A stretch of 64,000 nt of DNA from Beroe ovata. Taxonomy: Eukaryota > Ctenophora > Nuda > Beroida > Beroidae. Shown here piece by piece: positions 1 to 11,136 of the stretch (position 1 is its first letter; each line of letters opens with the position of its first letter). The position numbers were made by a program, and so were the translations under genes. The DNA lies in contig CAMPET010000133.1 of NCBI GenBank assembly GCA_946803715.1, forward strand, positions 89,839 to 153,838, in the 5' to 3' direction. The notes below the pieces were generated by a model, which saw only the letters and a list, made by a program, of their open reading frames with translations, had not been told where the DNA came from and did no database searches.

Positions 1-50
1 ACACACACACACACACACGCACCGCACACTCACAGTCACACACATTCACA
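1..50. repeat. (CA)n microsatellite
   Basis: A near-pure CA run opens the window and degenerates into CACACTCACAGTCACA. It lies in an intron of the minus-strand gene that follows, just past the splice donor at about position 57. Confidence 0.9.
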
Positions 51-57
51 CAAAAAC

Positions 58-3000
58 CTCTCTGGGGTCGCAGTGTATTGAGATGAGCACAGAAGAGTAT
101 GTTCATGTCTTCCTCAGAGAGATTCTTGTGAGCTTCCTCGAACTTCTTCACTTCAGACACCGAGACTCCAGCACTAATACACAAATCCGTCCTCAGTTGC
201 GGACCACTAGCCTTCATTGTGAGAGATAGGTGCTGCCTGAGAGAAATACGATTTCTAAGGGATGGAATATACGCAAGATCGTTCTGAATTGCAGAACTTA
301 TCGCCCGTTCACCCAACATGACGGATAAATATGAATAGATGATTGAATTACCTAGTACAAGTTTTGTCGAAACACTTTCCATGTAGATCGTGTGGACAGA
401 TCGGTGTTTCGGGACGTATGTTATGGGAGAACGTACTGCTAGTTAGTTGGTACTGTGACTTGATACGGTAGTAAGGACTAAACCTGAGAGAAGATGGCAA
501 TGTGAGATTCTGAGTGAAGAAAGAGAGATGAATATGGAAATGAACAAACGAATAGCAGGTACTCGGATACTACCTATAGGATCTGAAGAGGCAGAGCGGA
601 CTTCTGTACGGCGTGAACGTGGACTCAGATTTCAGAACACTCTCTGGCACTTGTCCAGGGGTCGATTTCCTGAACTGTATGCCTGATGTTCTGCCCGAAT
701 CTGAGTGTGTCGGCAGAGGCTTCAGCTCAAGTAGTGGTTTGCAATATTGCAGCATCTGTTCAGCTGATTTGAAACCCTCGTATCTCGAGGACAGCTCTCC
801 GTGTGGGCGTGGCTCATCATCGCCCTCTCCGTCAATCTCTCCGCCGTCTATTTCCGGGCTATGTTTACCGCTGGAATCGCTGTCTAATTCACCAGGCTCC
901 AACTCATCATAAGACTTCACATCGCCCGAGTTAGGTGGAATTACTGTCGTGGTGTGACTGTCATCTGCTGAGACTGGCACAGCCGGTGACCTGTCGTCGA
1001 CAGTGTCTGTGTTCTGATATGTCTCAACTGTGACCTCCTTATCCACCCCTGAGACTGATGCTTCAGTCATGTCCTGCACCGACTGATGGGAGTTACCCTC
1101 TTCGTCGTTGCGATTAGTAGTATCAGCAACAACAGTCGCAGCTGAGTCAGCGGCGGAAAGACCTGATTTTGTGACGATCGTGGCTCTTTTCTCTTCTTCC
1201 CCCTCCTTCCTCTTCAACCTCTCCTCCCACTCCTCGGGACTATTGATCCTCAGGAGGAGGTCTTGCAGCTGACCACCCTTCATCTTCAGCTCGTTCAGAC
1301 ACGAGCTCCGGCGTTGATCTAAACTCTTCAAGATCTCCGTGCTCTTCCTCACAATCTCCTCAGCCCGTTCGAGCTGCGCTGTGAGAGTCTTCACTTTTTC
1401 CGTGTGTTTGACATGGTCGTCGTGGTGCTGATTACGTTTCAGTGTGTACTGTACCAGCCTCTGTTCTAGTTGTGCAATCTGGTAACTTAGTGTGCTCTTT
1501 CTCTGGTTCAACTTCACAGTCATTTCATCGTCTGAGGAATAGAATATTATTTTCCTAATCGATATCCGATATTCGATAGTGACGTCACGATTCAGTTCAA
1601 TGCGTCGACAATCTGAATCGTGTTCTCATCATAGATACCCAAGAATGACGGCAGTGTGTCACTTACCCTGAGAGCTAGACTCTGCTACCGGCGCTTTGTT
1701 CGCTTTCACGGGTGTAGTGGGCGAGGCATCACTTTCGCTTTCGCTATCCGAATGTGTTACAGTGATAACCTGACGAGGGGGTCAGAGTGAGATTCTAGGA
1801 AATATCAAAATGGGCAAATATAAGGCAATGATAGGTACGAATCAATTCCTCACCATAGGCCGAACTCTCGGCGTTATACGCTTGAGCAATTTATCCCTCT
1901 CAGCCTGAGCTTCCAAACTGAGTTTGTTATCTTTTGAGGGCATCCGTAGATCAACATCAACCAACAACCTCCCGATGATCTTCTTCGTATTCTGACTGCT
2001 TTTCCGGATTGCATCCGGAGTCAGTGTATCCAGGCTGCGTGGCATGAGACTCTCTAGACTGTCTCCTAACCGGAGTGGCTTGTTGGATACAAGGTTTGAC
2101 GATGGTCCGGGCTTTTGAGCTGATTTGGCAGCCGGTAGATTCATTTCCGCTTCCACGCGGGGAGGGCTGGATCGTGGCGATGAAGTGTTGGAGATGTCCC
2201 GAGTCTTCAGTTTCACCACGGGTAAACCCCCCTTCTTCTTATCCTGCAGAATTGATGTCATTAGAATATTTCAAGACGATATTACCCCACAGCAACTTAC
2301 TTATTCAGATTCTCACTAACTGAGACAGACGGAGTAGCTTTGTTCTCCTTAGTCACAGGTTCCTTGCACTCAGACTCCTTGCCTCCCTTCTTGATCATCG
2401 ACTGGAGGAGAAGCTCTCTCATACTATCCAGGTCATCTTCACTCGTAGTCCGGTGCCGACCCGCTTTCTTATTTACACTTTCATTTTCTTTCTCAGCGAT
2501 ATCTTGTTCCGTAGTGTCTACTTCACATTGATTAGGAGCAACAGTTTCGAAAATTGGGGACTTAATCCCCTTAACAACAATCTTTTTGATTCGTTTGGTA
2601 ATTTCAGCCGACTTTGCTTCTTTTTCAGGAGGATTAACTGACTCAGTTGCCGTAGTTTCCTTGAATGTACTCTTGAATTTGGTGTCCATGGTCGGTGCTG
2701 TTTGATTGTCCTGGGGTTAATGTGAAGATGTGATCTAAACTAAATAGTATATCACAATTGCATTCATTTCATGAAGTAGGAGTTATAAACTAACCGTTGT
2801 ATTATCAGCCGATTCCAAGTCTTGTTTTATTGTAATTTTGATTTCTTTTGGAGAAATTGTCTTCGCAGGATCAGTTACCTTTTCAGCAGAAGAATGTATA
2901 TTTTCAGAAAGTTGAAAGAAAGTTTGAAGACGTTTCTTTCTCAGCTGTTGAACCTCTTGAAGATTCTTATCTTTCTTCCCATCGACCAATGACACATGGG

Positions 3001-6000
3001 TAGAGCCCGGTGCGAGGAATTTGGAAAGTCTCGAATAAGAAAACATGTGAGGTGGAAGTTTTGAGTTTGTATCGTTGTGAATCACCCATTCACCAATCTC
3101 TGCATCATAGTACAGTTCTTGTTTCATAATATCCGTCCTGGGAGATATGTTGCTTATCAAACCAGATCGAATATGACGGTGACGTCCACTCAATCAATAG
3201 GGTCACGTTGAATCAACAACTGGAAAATGGTCCGATTCCAAAGTTCAAACTTACGGCTCTACACGAGCCTGTCTTGCCCGTAATCGTGCGCGCTTCTGCT
3301 GTCTCTTGGTTTTGTAGAACTCTCTGAACGAAGCCTCGTTTATCTCAGGCAGCACTTTCACGGTTTCTAGCACTTCAGTGAGGGAGAAAGACGGGCCACT
3401 TTTCTTGCGTTTACTGTTTCGTTTGATGAGTGGTTCATCTGGATCTCCGTCCATTTCTTTAACAATTTCTACTTCTTTTCCGTCGGGCAATGATTCTGCA
3501 TGGGAAGTGGTTGCAATTTACTATGAATGGTTGGCCTTGTTTGACTATAGTAGGTATATAAATCTAGAATTATAGCAGGTTCTTATGATGGAGCTTTGCC
3601 AAAAGTCTATATTCGATCGCGCGCGCGTGCAATTGCAAGATCGATCGTGAATTAAAACGCGCGCGGAATCCGCGCATTTTTCAGACTCTTGAAACATATG
3701 AATATCTTAGCGCGCTCCACTAAACACCCTTTTCTTTGTGACCGTCCCACAATTTCCGTGACTGAGTGACACTATTGAAGTGTGGAGTTCTTTGACTCTG
3801 GGCTGAAAATCCGCGCCGAAATCCGAAAAAAATGGGTAGTTCCATGACATGGAATTCCGTATCAGCCTGTCAACAGCGGTGATGTAGGTCAATTACAAGT
3901 GTACAATTTTTATTGGTTGTATGCATGCTTTCATTGGTCAATCGCTGTCACGTGATCTAAATCATTTTGGACCCCTCCCCATTCCCCAAGAATACCATTC
4001 TCCCTTGATTCGATCACCAAGCAGTAGTGTCTTGTCAGAGTGACGTAGTCATGGAATGTAATGTAGTAGTGTCAATGTTACGCAGTGACGAAGAGTGGTG
4101 CATACGTCATGGAATTTTGTGTAGTGGTGTCAATGGTATGTAGTGACGAAGAGTGATGTTCACGTCATGGAATGTCATGTTGTGGTGTCAGCGGTATGAA
4201 GTGACGTAGAGTGGAGTATACGTCATGGAATGTTATAAAGTGGTGTCAGCGGTATGTAGTGACGTAGAGTGGTGTATACGTCATGGAATGTTATGTTGTG
4301 GTGTCAATGGTACGCAGTGACGAAGAGTGGTGTATACGTCACGGAATTTTGTGATGTGGTGTCAGCGGAATGTAGTGACGTAGAATGATGCATACGTCAT
4401 GGAATGTTATGTGTCAGCGGTATGCAGTGACGTAGAATGATGCTTGCGTCACGGAATGTTGTGTAGTGGTGTCAGCAGTGTGACATTTTGCTAGTAGAGA
4501 GTGACATAAGACAAAACAGTTTACTCACCACATATCGAAACAGCAGCACTCAGATTGCTTTGATCAGCAGGATTGCCAAGAACTGGTTTCGGTACAACTT
4601 TGTTACCCTTAATACTGTGCAGCAAGAGTGATCTCAGGGCTGCAGCTTCATCCACTGACAATAATATCTAGCTAACAAATTACTCGGGAAAAGCCGATAA
4701 TCTCTAGCATCAGATCAAGGAAATAATTATCAATTATTGAAAACATATACCTTCATCCTGAATTACACTATCATCTTGTTTCCCCTCATCATCCACATCA
4801 TCTAGATTGTATTTGTTGTTTATATCATCTTCCTCATCTTCACTCTTTTTGGGAGGAGTAGTAGGGGACACTTCCTCTTCCTGTTCATCCGATGAGGAAC
4901 TCTCACTCTCGTCAGATGATGAATCGGATGAACTATCGTCAGATGTATCAACTGTGTCATCACTTGTATCATCACCTTGTTGGTGTTTATCCGCTGTTTG
5001 TTTATCCGTTGTTTGTTTATCCATTGTTTGTTTATCCGTTGTTTTTTCGTCGTTTTGAAACTTGTCTACAGTAATGAGATCATTCGCTGGTCCGTGACTA
5101 TCTGATTCGTGAACTGCATCAGTATCAGGAGAAAGAGAATCTTCACTTGGTATACTGTCTTCAGCATAGCTCTCATTATCAGACTGAGGGACGTATGAAT
5201 TACCTTATGTCTCGACCGCGTTACAATTTACAGAGTATCTGTTTTCAGATTTCAACAGAATGGGAAAAGCTATCGACATGATTTTCAAGTTTTTTTAAGC
5301 TAAAATGTATAGCATCAAATACTCACCGAATCACTGGAAACAACAATGTGTTCCCTAGACCTAAGCGTCGAATTATTTGATACATCTTTCTCTTGACTCA
5401 GTGAATCTTGTGTAGGGGAATTCACTTCATCTCCAGTGAGTCCACTCTCCGATAAGACCTCGGAGGGTGGCGGTGGGGCGGGTTCTGGAGTCTGGGGAGG
5501 AGGCGGGAGGGGCGGGTACTGTTGCAGGGCATACATCTCATAAGATTGGGGGTCTGGGGTCATGGCGCTACTCGGAGGGTAATGATTATGAAAGGGTAAT
5601 TGGGTGAAAGGTGGGTTGAAGTGTGCCCGGGGAGGGAATGCTGGGAAAGCGGTGAATGGTCGAGGAATTTGAGGCGACGGGGGCACAGAATGTGGTTGCC
5701 GGAACATTTGAGGCGGTGGGAAGGGTGGAGGTCCTGGCTGAGCACGCAGCCTGTACGTCTGATTGTAAGTTTGGGCGGGAAAATTCCAGTTGTTTTGGAA
5801 AGAGGGGGAGGATGAAGAATCCTCAATCTTTTTATCAATTTCTGGAGTCTGGTTTGCAGTGACAGGCTTTCCACTGAGATTTAGTCTGTTGAGACGGGGA
5901 TCTCTAGGTCTATCATTTATAATGGGAAAATCTTGCAACTCCTTGATCTCCTCATCACTACTGTCCAACTCCATCGGTAATTCTTGATAACTGTCAACAG

Positions 6001-6738
6001 TTGTGAAGGTTTTTTTGAATCCATGCATTTCTGTGTCCACTAAAATGGCCTCGCCCTGAAAAAATCTTGCAGTGACCTGATAAATTTTTAAAGATTCAAT
6101 AAGTTAATAGGAGTAGAATATCAGCATAACTATACACGGTTTCTTACATCAAGATCTTTTGATGCCTCAGATGATTGCTGTTCACCAACCAGTTCGTTAT
6201 AGTCCTTCATTAGAACTCTGAGCTTTTCATTTTCAGCATGTCTTGCCTTTGATTTGCTACTTTTCTTTGGGAGTGAACCTTTGGGAGTGGAAGGTTTGGA
6301 AATAAGTTGATTTTTGATCGAACCACCAAAACCAATTTCAAAGTAGTTTAATGATTTTAACTCTAACTTTGCCTGGCAAGACTACGCCTCTTTGACGTTC
6401 CCTCTAGTCTTGTTTCTTGGAAATATTCTTGAAGATCATTCTTAAGACCTGGATTATCAGTGATCATGTTGACAATCTCTAACAATCCCTCAACTATATT
6501 TCCAGATGAACCGTCTTTTCCTTCTCCTTCAATTGACTGAAAAAAAGTCCTATGGATTCTCCTGAGTATTTCCCAACCACAGGTTAAGAGTTATCAATCA
6601 GTAAAAACATTCTATTGTAGAAATAGCTGAACCTTTTTATTCATTTTCCCCTTAGTGTGATCACTTAGGCTCATGCAGGATTTAACACCTGAACAACCTG
6701 ATTCATTTGACATTACCTCATAGCCCTGGTGGAGAAGC
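58..6738 (-). CDS. ZFC3H1: ZFC3H1-like zinc finger C3H1 protein, 3' end beyond window
   Basis: Nuclear scaffold that links MTR4/exosome to polyadenylated RNA in known animals (PAXT connection). Exons read on the minus strand: about 6640-6738, 6377-6541, 6148-6320, 5327-6054, 4751-5183, 4530-4650, 3255-3495, 2796-3190, 2302-2711, 1851-2246, 1669-1770, 574-1531, 352-483 and 58-236. The diagnostic part is the join of the last three: a coiled coil (residues of exon 574-1531), then PYRSPLCLFRSYR-FSPYYR, then a CCCH finger split by an intron (C-x7-C-x4-C-x3-H, reading CPHDLHGKCFDKTC then TRQH). That matches the conserved zf-C3H1 block. Upstream exons are low complexity: acidic/serine-rich (4751-5183), proline-rich (5327-6054), and two short LR-LLL-S motifs (VDEAAALRSLLLHS, DDLDSMRELLLQS). 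The first exon and the start codon were not found. The TPR-like C-terminal half lies beyond position 1. Confidence 0.85.
4031..4492. repeat. 58-bp tandem array in ZFC3H1 intron
   Basis: About eight head-to-tail copies. The GTGACG word recurs at 4085, 4143, 4201, 4259, 4317, 4375 (exactly 58 apart) and 4427 (52). Each unit carries TGACG(A/T)AG, then TACGTCA(T/C)GGAAT, then GTGGTGTCA(G/A)(C/T)GG. The array lies in the intron between exons 3255-3495 and 4530-4650. The GTGGTGTCAGC and TGACG/CGTCA words recur in the longer-period satellites at 27.7 and 63.6 kb. Confidence 0.9.
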
Positions 6739-6744
6739 CTGAAA

Positions 6745-8612
6745 ATACTCATGAAGTTCAATTATGAAATAAGTATATGAGAATCAACAGTCAATTGAGC
6801 ACAATAAGAAAAATAAATAGTTAAATAAAACTAGAAAACCCGTCGGTTGGATGCAATTCTTCCGGTGGGATGTGAATTCTAATGGTGAATTCTAATGGTT
6901 TGTGCAACTGTATTGTCATGCATTTTCTTAATTTTCCCTTCATCATTTTCATTGATGTTAAGAAACAATGGACCATTTACAACCTGTGAAGCAGACACAA
7001 CTACCTTGGGTTAGGGCTAGAGGTTTGCCCTTCACACATACAGGGAGACAGAAATCAGAAGGGTGTTCATCTTTAAGCTTCCTCCTTAAAACATTGGCAG
7101 AGTTGCCGCAAATCTTTGTCAACAGAAAGTTGTGTCAGGCAGATGTGATGTAGAGAAAAAACTGCCAAGAAAAGAAGTGATGTCAAGAGAGAATAGTGCC
7201 AAGAGAAAGTGCAGTACACAGAAGAAGTGCAGGAGAAATTGATGTCAAGAGAAAATGGTGTCAAGAGAGAATTGTAAAGAGGGTTTCAAGTGCTGTTTAG
7301 AGAAGAAGTAGGTAGTGTATACTAGAAAGTGAACTCTTTTTCTTCCTAAACAATCCCAGAACATGTTGAATAAGCTCAAAATATGCACAAACTACTATGA
7401 TAATAACACTGTAACTTGTGCACATTCTAGCATAGTTGTCTTGTAACCCTGGTAATGCGCAAATTTCTACATGCATTTTACCATTTATTCCTCTAGTCCA
7501 AATATTTCGAAAAACTCTTAAGCCCAACTTTCAACATCAATTAACAAGTCGTGACCTCACGCATGACGTCACCGTCTAGCGCCTCGCATTTCCTCCATTT
7601 TATCACTTGGGTAGCAAAATAAGCAACAAAGTCAACAATAAGATCAACAAGATTCAGGTCAGTTCTCTGTAAAAGTGGACAGTTCAAGGGAGGGAAACTG
7701 ATCAAGTGACACCATAAGTACAACTCCACAAGAAAAATGGTGTATCCTACAACACAGCTATGGGAGTCTAACTCGAAAAATGATGTGTCACCCCTGAATC
7801 ATCTTTCTTGAACCCTGCCAAAAATTGTGGAGTTTCGTGCTCAAAGAACACTTTTTGAGAATTTTTCCTTTATTTCAATTATACATGGGTAAATTGTCAT
7901 GGATTAGAATGTTCCTGTGTGACAGGACTAAAGCTAAGCTTATAATGACAAATAGCTATTAAGACATTCCAGATCCCAAAGCAAGGATAGTGAACTACAC
8001 AAACATTTTGGTGCCTCACTAAAAAGAACACATAAGTCACACCAACATGAAAAATTCTTTTGAGACATCTATTTTGTAATTCTAAGGCTAAACACACATT
8101 TGAAGAATAAATAGAAATAGAATGGAATAGAATAAATAATGTTATTGAACCATCACAATTATCAAGTCTATGAGAAGATTCGATGATGTCATGATGAGAA
8201 CAAGTGAATGAAACTCAAGACATATGACACATTGATCATAAATTGAACCTTACACATCTCACTAATCAACTGACAGTTTCGAAATGAAAACTTAAAATAT
8301 CCATAACAATTATCAGGTGTTGTAATACCAGCCAAAGCTGCTAAGGTGTCCAGTTTACTCACTCAAATTTGATCACTTTTTCAACATAAGCAACAATATC
8401 CAAATTTTTTATCAATGCAATTTAATTGTCAGTTTGATGATCGGGTGCGCGCGTCGCGCCGCGCATTCGAAAAACCTCACTCAAAAATAAAATTGAAAAC
8501 TTTGCATTGCATACGTTGCGCGCCTGGACCTTTATTCTACTCGGTAGTGTAGAAAATTGTAAATATAGTCCAAACTTAACCACGGAGACGCGCAGCGCGA
8601 GCGAAGTATTTG
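6745..8612. other. Intergenic, no gene recognised
   Basis: AT-rich and without a recognisable coding run. A purine-rich patch at about 7140-7280 repeats GTCAAGAGA/GTGCAAGAGA-like words. A strongly GC-rich CGCG patch at 8440-8470 and 8588-8600 precedes the fold-back element. The missing first exon of the ZFC3H1-like gene may lie here, but I could not identify it. Confidence 0.5.
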
Positions 8613-8731
8613 GGACACACATTGTCAGATTTTATCTGACCTCAGTTTCTCGCGCGCGGCGCGCGCGCCTTCATCGAAGAAGGTGCGCGTGCGCGAGAAA
8701 CAGGTCAGGTAACATCTGACAAGGACACACA
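8613..8731. mobile_element. 101-bp fold-back MITE with perfect 9-bp TSD
   Basis: Direct repeats GGACACACA at 8613-8621 and 8723-8731 flank a 101-bp hairpin (8622-8722). Its ends are TTGTCAGAT and ATCTGACAA. The arms of about 45-50 bp pair with few mismatches: TCTGACCTCAGTTTCTCGCG on the left, and CGCGAGAAACAGGTCAGG on the right. Only a few bases (ATCGAA) form the loop. A 9-bp target duplication is typical of Mutator-like elements, so this is best read as a tiny non-autonomous MULE-type element. No transposase is present in the window. Confidence 0.8.
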
Positions 8732-9130
8732 ATCAACAATGAAAAATAGATTTTATTTCAATTTCATATCCAATTTAGAAATTTGCTAAATCTCTTTGCT
8801 CACATGATTATTTGTGCTTGCCAGTTGACAAACTTCAATCCAGTAATTGCAAATTTCAACATGCTGATTAGATCAACAATGGATTGAATTTGAGATTACA
8901 ATTGTAGACCACATCAGAATTATTCAATTATCATCCTGTTACCTATATGGTTTTTTGGTCACATAATTTTGAGTAACATGTTATCCAATTGCATTCTCAT
9001 ACTATACAGTCAATTGCCTAATCCCTAAAATATAACACACAGGTGAGAACAGGTAGATACAATCAAACTGACGAAATGAATTTCTGCCGTTAGCGCTTCC
9101 ATTATATCAACCTAGCATTTTACTTTTTGA

Positions 9131-9171
9131 TTTTAAACTTATCAACACTACTTATTACAATCAAATTTGAG
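9131..9171 (+). promoter_or_regulatory. 41-nt block shared by both LINE 5' regions
   Basis: TTTTAAACTTATCAACACTA starts the block and CAATCAAATTTGAG ends it. The same block is at 59952-59996 with one 4-nt insertion. Sequence on either side is unrelated. It sits about 190 nt 5' of the ORF1 ATG here and about 135 nt 5' of it in the second LINE. It could be a 5' UTR or internal promoter remnant. Confidence 0.5.
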
Positions 9172-9354
9172 TAGGTACATGGCGAACAAGAACACCCCCA
9201 AAGGGGAGTAATGTCATGCGAATGTTAATGGAGTGTTGTGACGAGTAAAGGAGGTGAAGCCAGCTCAACTACCCAAGTTTCCTCATCTTCCGACTCGGTA
9301 GGCAGGACCATCACTACAAAGTGTGAGTTCAATACTTTCAAACTTGAATCAAAC

Positions 9355-11016
9355 ATGGATGAACAGAATTGTCTCAAATGTGCATCCCTAACTGCTCAAT
9401 GCCTTGAACTTAAAGAAGAAGTTAAGAGGCTTAACAGGAAAATAGAACATTTACTAGACTCATTGTCACACGGTACAATTGAATCTAGCTGTCAAGCAGC
9501 GCCTAATGTTTTATCCCAGCTAACCCAGACAGATTCTTACCCTGATGCAGAACATTTTTCCTCAAGCAAAACCCAACCAGATATCATGTCTGTGAACCCT
9601 ACAAGCACAGCCCTCGAGGCATCTGTTCTATCATCAAATGGGCAGGAGGGAGTTCTGTTGGACCTTTTCCTCAATTCAGGTGCTGTTCACTCAAATATCT
9701 ATGCTGTTCCACTGGTGAAACTGCCATTCGTTCATGTTCCAGACCAACCATTCTCCCAATTTGATCATAAGATGCTAGATGCTGAACTCAAGTTTGATAC
9801 TCAATTGAGTAGTAGGCTACTTTCATATTTTGGTGAGGTCAATTACTCCTACAGCAACATAACTCATGTTGCAAGAGAGTTCCCAACAGGTGATAATTAT
9901 CTCAATCAGATACGCAATCATCTGAGCCAAACCCTTCCTGACTTCAAATATAATAGTGTACTAATAACAAAGTATAGGAATGGTTCAGACCACATAGCAT
10001 TCCACTCAGACAATGAGCCAAATATTGTTGCAAACTCAGATATAGTTACCATATCTCTGGGAGAGAGACGCACATTGAAATTCAGGAGTAAGACCAGAAC
10101 TGATGACTATCCTGAGCAATCACTTGAAGTTGTGCATGGAGATGTATTTGTGATGAGCAGGGACTCACAGAATTACTTTGAACATGCTGTTGCAAATGAC
10201 TCCACTTCATTACCGAGATACAGCTTAACGTTTAGACTGCTTGAACCTTCATCAGAAACAGCAGTCAATGCCCCACCTGCCATTTCTTCAGCTGTCAATC
10301 CCCCACCAGCTGTTTATCCATCCGTCGAGGGTTATCAATCTTGTCACTTACCAGATGTAAGCTCAACATCTAATTCCAAAGAAATAACTTTATACATTGG
10401 TGACAGCATGTTTAGAAACCTTAAACAGGATAAAATGTCATCAACCACTCAGAAAGCAATTGTTCTAGCATATCCAGGTGCTACTATATCTGGTGTTCTG
10501 AACAAGATAAAGTCAGATCCTAACTTCTTGAATATTGACCCCCACAACATAGGCAAAATCTTTTTGTTTTGTGGTGCAAATGATGTAGATAAGATCCTGG
10601 AAATACCATTTTCTAGGAACTCTGACTTCATTGATGCTAGCACCCACCCACTAACCGACTCATCTGCTGACAGATCCTTGCAACAGCGCAAAACAGACCT
10701 CGCAAACCTAGTCAACTTTTTGCAGTCATGGTCACTCAATGCATCATTGAACTACATCAACATTTTACCCCGGGAAAGTTATGTGAGAAACTTCGCTATC
10801 AATCAGTTGAACAACCATATTGAACATCTCAGCAATATTTGCCCTCATTTGACTTATGTTTCAACAGAACTAAACCGAAACCTTTTTGCCTCTAAATCCG
10901 GTTTTAGGAAGAATGTTTTCTTCTCTGACAAGGGTTTAGATAATGTCCATCTTAACCAGATAGGAACTGCTAGGCTCGCAAAACACCTGAAGTACCTTTC
11001 CCACTGCAATTCCTGA
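9355..11016 (+). CDS. LINE ORF1: coiled coil + AlkB dioxygenase + SGNH hydrolase
   Basis: The open frame runs from a stop at 9226, and the first in-frame ATG is at 9355, giving 553 aa (numbered from there). Residues 1-40: CxxC and a short coiled coil (ECVK-like heptads around LKEEVKRLNRKIEHLL). Residues about 105-300: a 2-oxoglutarate/Fe(II) oxygenase of the AlkB family, with HSD (H217, D219), then TISLGERRTLKFR, then GDVFVMS, the distal ligand H277 (YFEHAV), and R288...R294 (RYSLTFR). All expected metal and 2OG ligands are present. A proline-rich linker follows. Residues about 345-550: an SGNH/GDSL hydrolase with GDS (S351), GAND (N409) and DNVH (D529, H532). An esterase in CR1 ORF1 is known, and AlkB demethylates alkylated nucleic acid. 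AlkB in a LINE ORF1 is the odd part. Confidence 0.85.
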   Translation: MDEQNCLKCASLTAQCLELKEEVKRLNRKIEHLLDSLSHGTIESSCQAAPNVLSQLTQTDSYPDAEHFSSSKTQPDIMSVNPTSTALEASVLSSNGQEGVLLDLFLNSGAVHSNIYAVPLVKLPFVHVPDQPFSQFDHKMLDAELKFDTQLSSRLLSYFGEVNYSYSNITHVAREFPTGDNYLNQIRNHLSQTLPDFKYNSVLITKYRNGSDHIAFHSDNEPNIVANSDIVTISLGERRTLKFRSKTRTDDYPEQSLEVVHGDVFVMSRDSQNYFEHAVANDSTSLPRYSLTFRLLEPSSETAVNAPPAISSAVNPPPAVYPSVEGYQSCHLPDVSSTSNSKEITLYIGDSMFRNLKQDKMSSTTQKAIVLAYPGATISGVLNKIKSDPNFLNIDPHNIGKIFLFCGANDVDKILEIPFSRNSDFIDASTHPLTDSSADRSLQQRKTDLANLVNFLQSWSLNASLNYINILPRESYVRNFAINQLNNHIEHLSNICPHLTYVSTELNRNLFASKSGFRKNVFFSDKGLDNVHLNQIGTARLAKHLKYLSHCNS

Positions 11017-11136
11017 TGTATTTTCCTACCCTTAATCAATTATTATTTGATCACCTTTAATCAACTCTTATTAAATGTTGGCTGATTTTTATCTCCAAAT
11101 GATACAACACTCCTCATTTGACATTTAATAAACGTC

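Noticed and set aside
4892-5074. Plus-strand repetitive frame (CLSVVCLSIVCLS)
   Set aside because: It is the complement of the DKQTTDKQT repeat in the acidic ZFC3H1 exon on the minus strand.
9355-11016. Host ALKBH gene next to a LINE rather than a LINE domain
   Set aside because: AlkB and SGNH share one uninterrupted frame with the typical LINE ORF1 coiled coil and are followed 120 nt later by the APE ORF; neighbouring host genes are split by introns.
10449-11039. Minus-strand open frames opposite the LINE ORF1
   Set aside because: They are shadows of the AlkB-SGNH frame and carry no recognisable motif.
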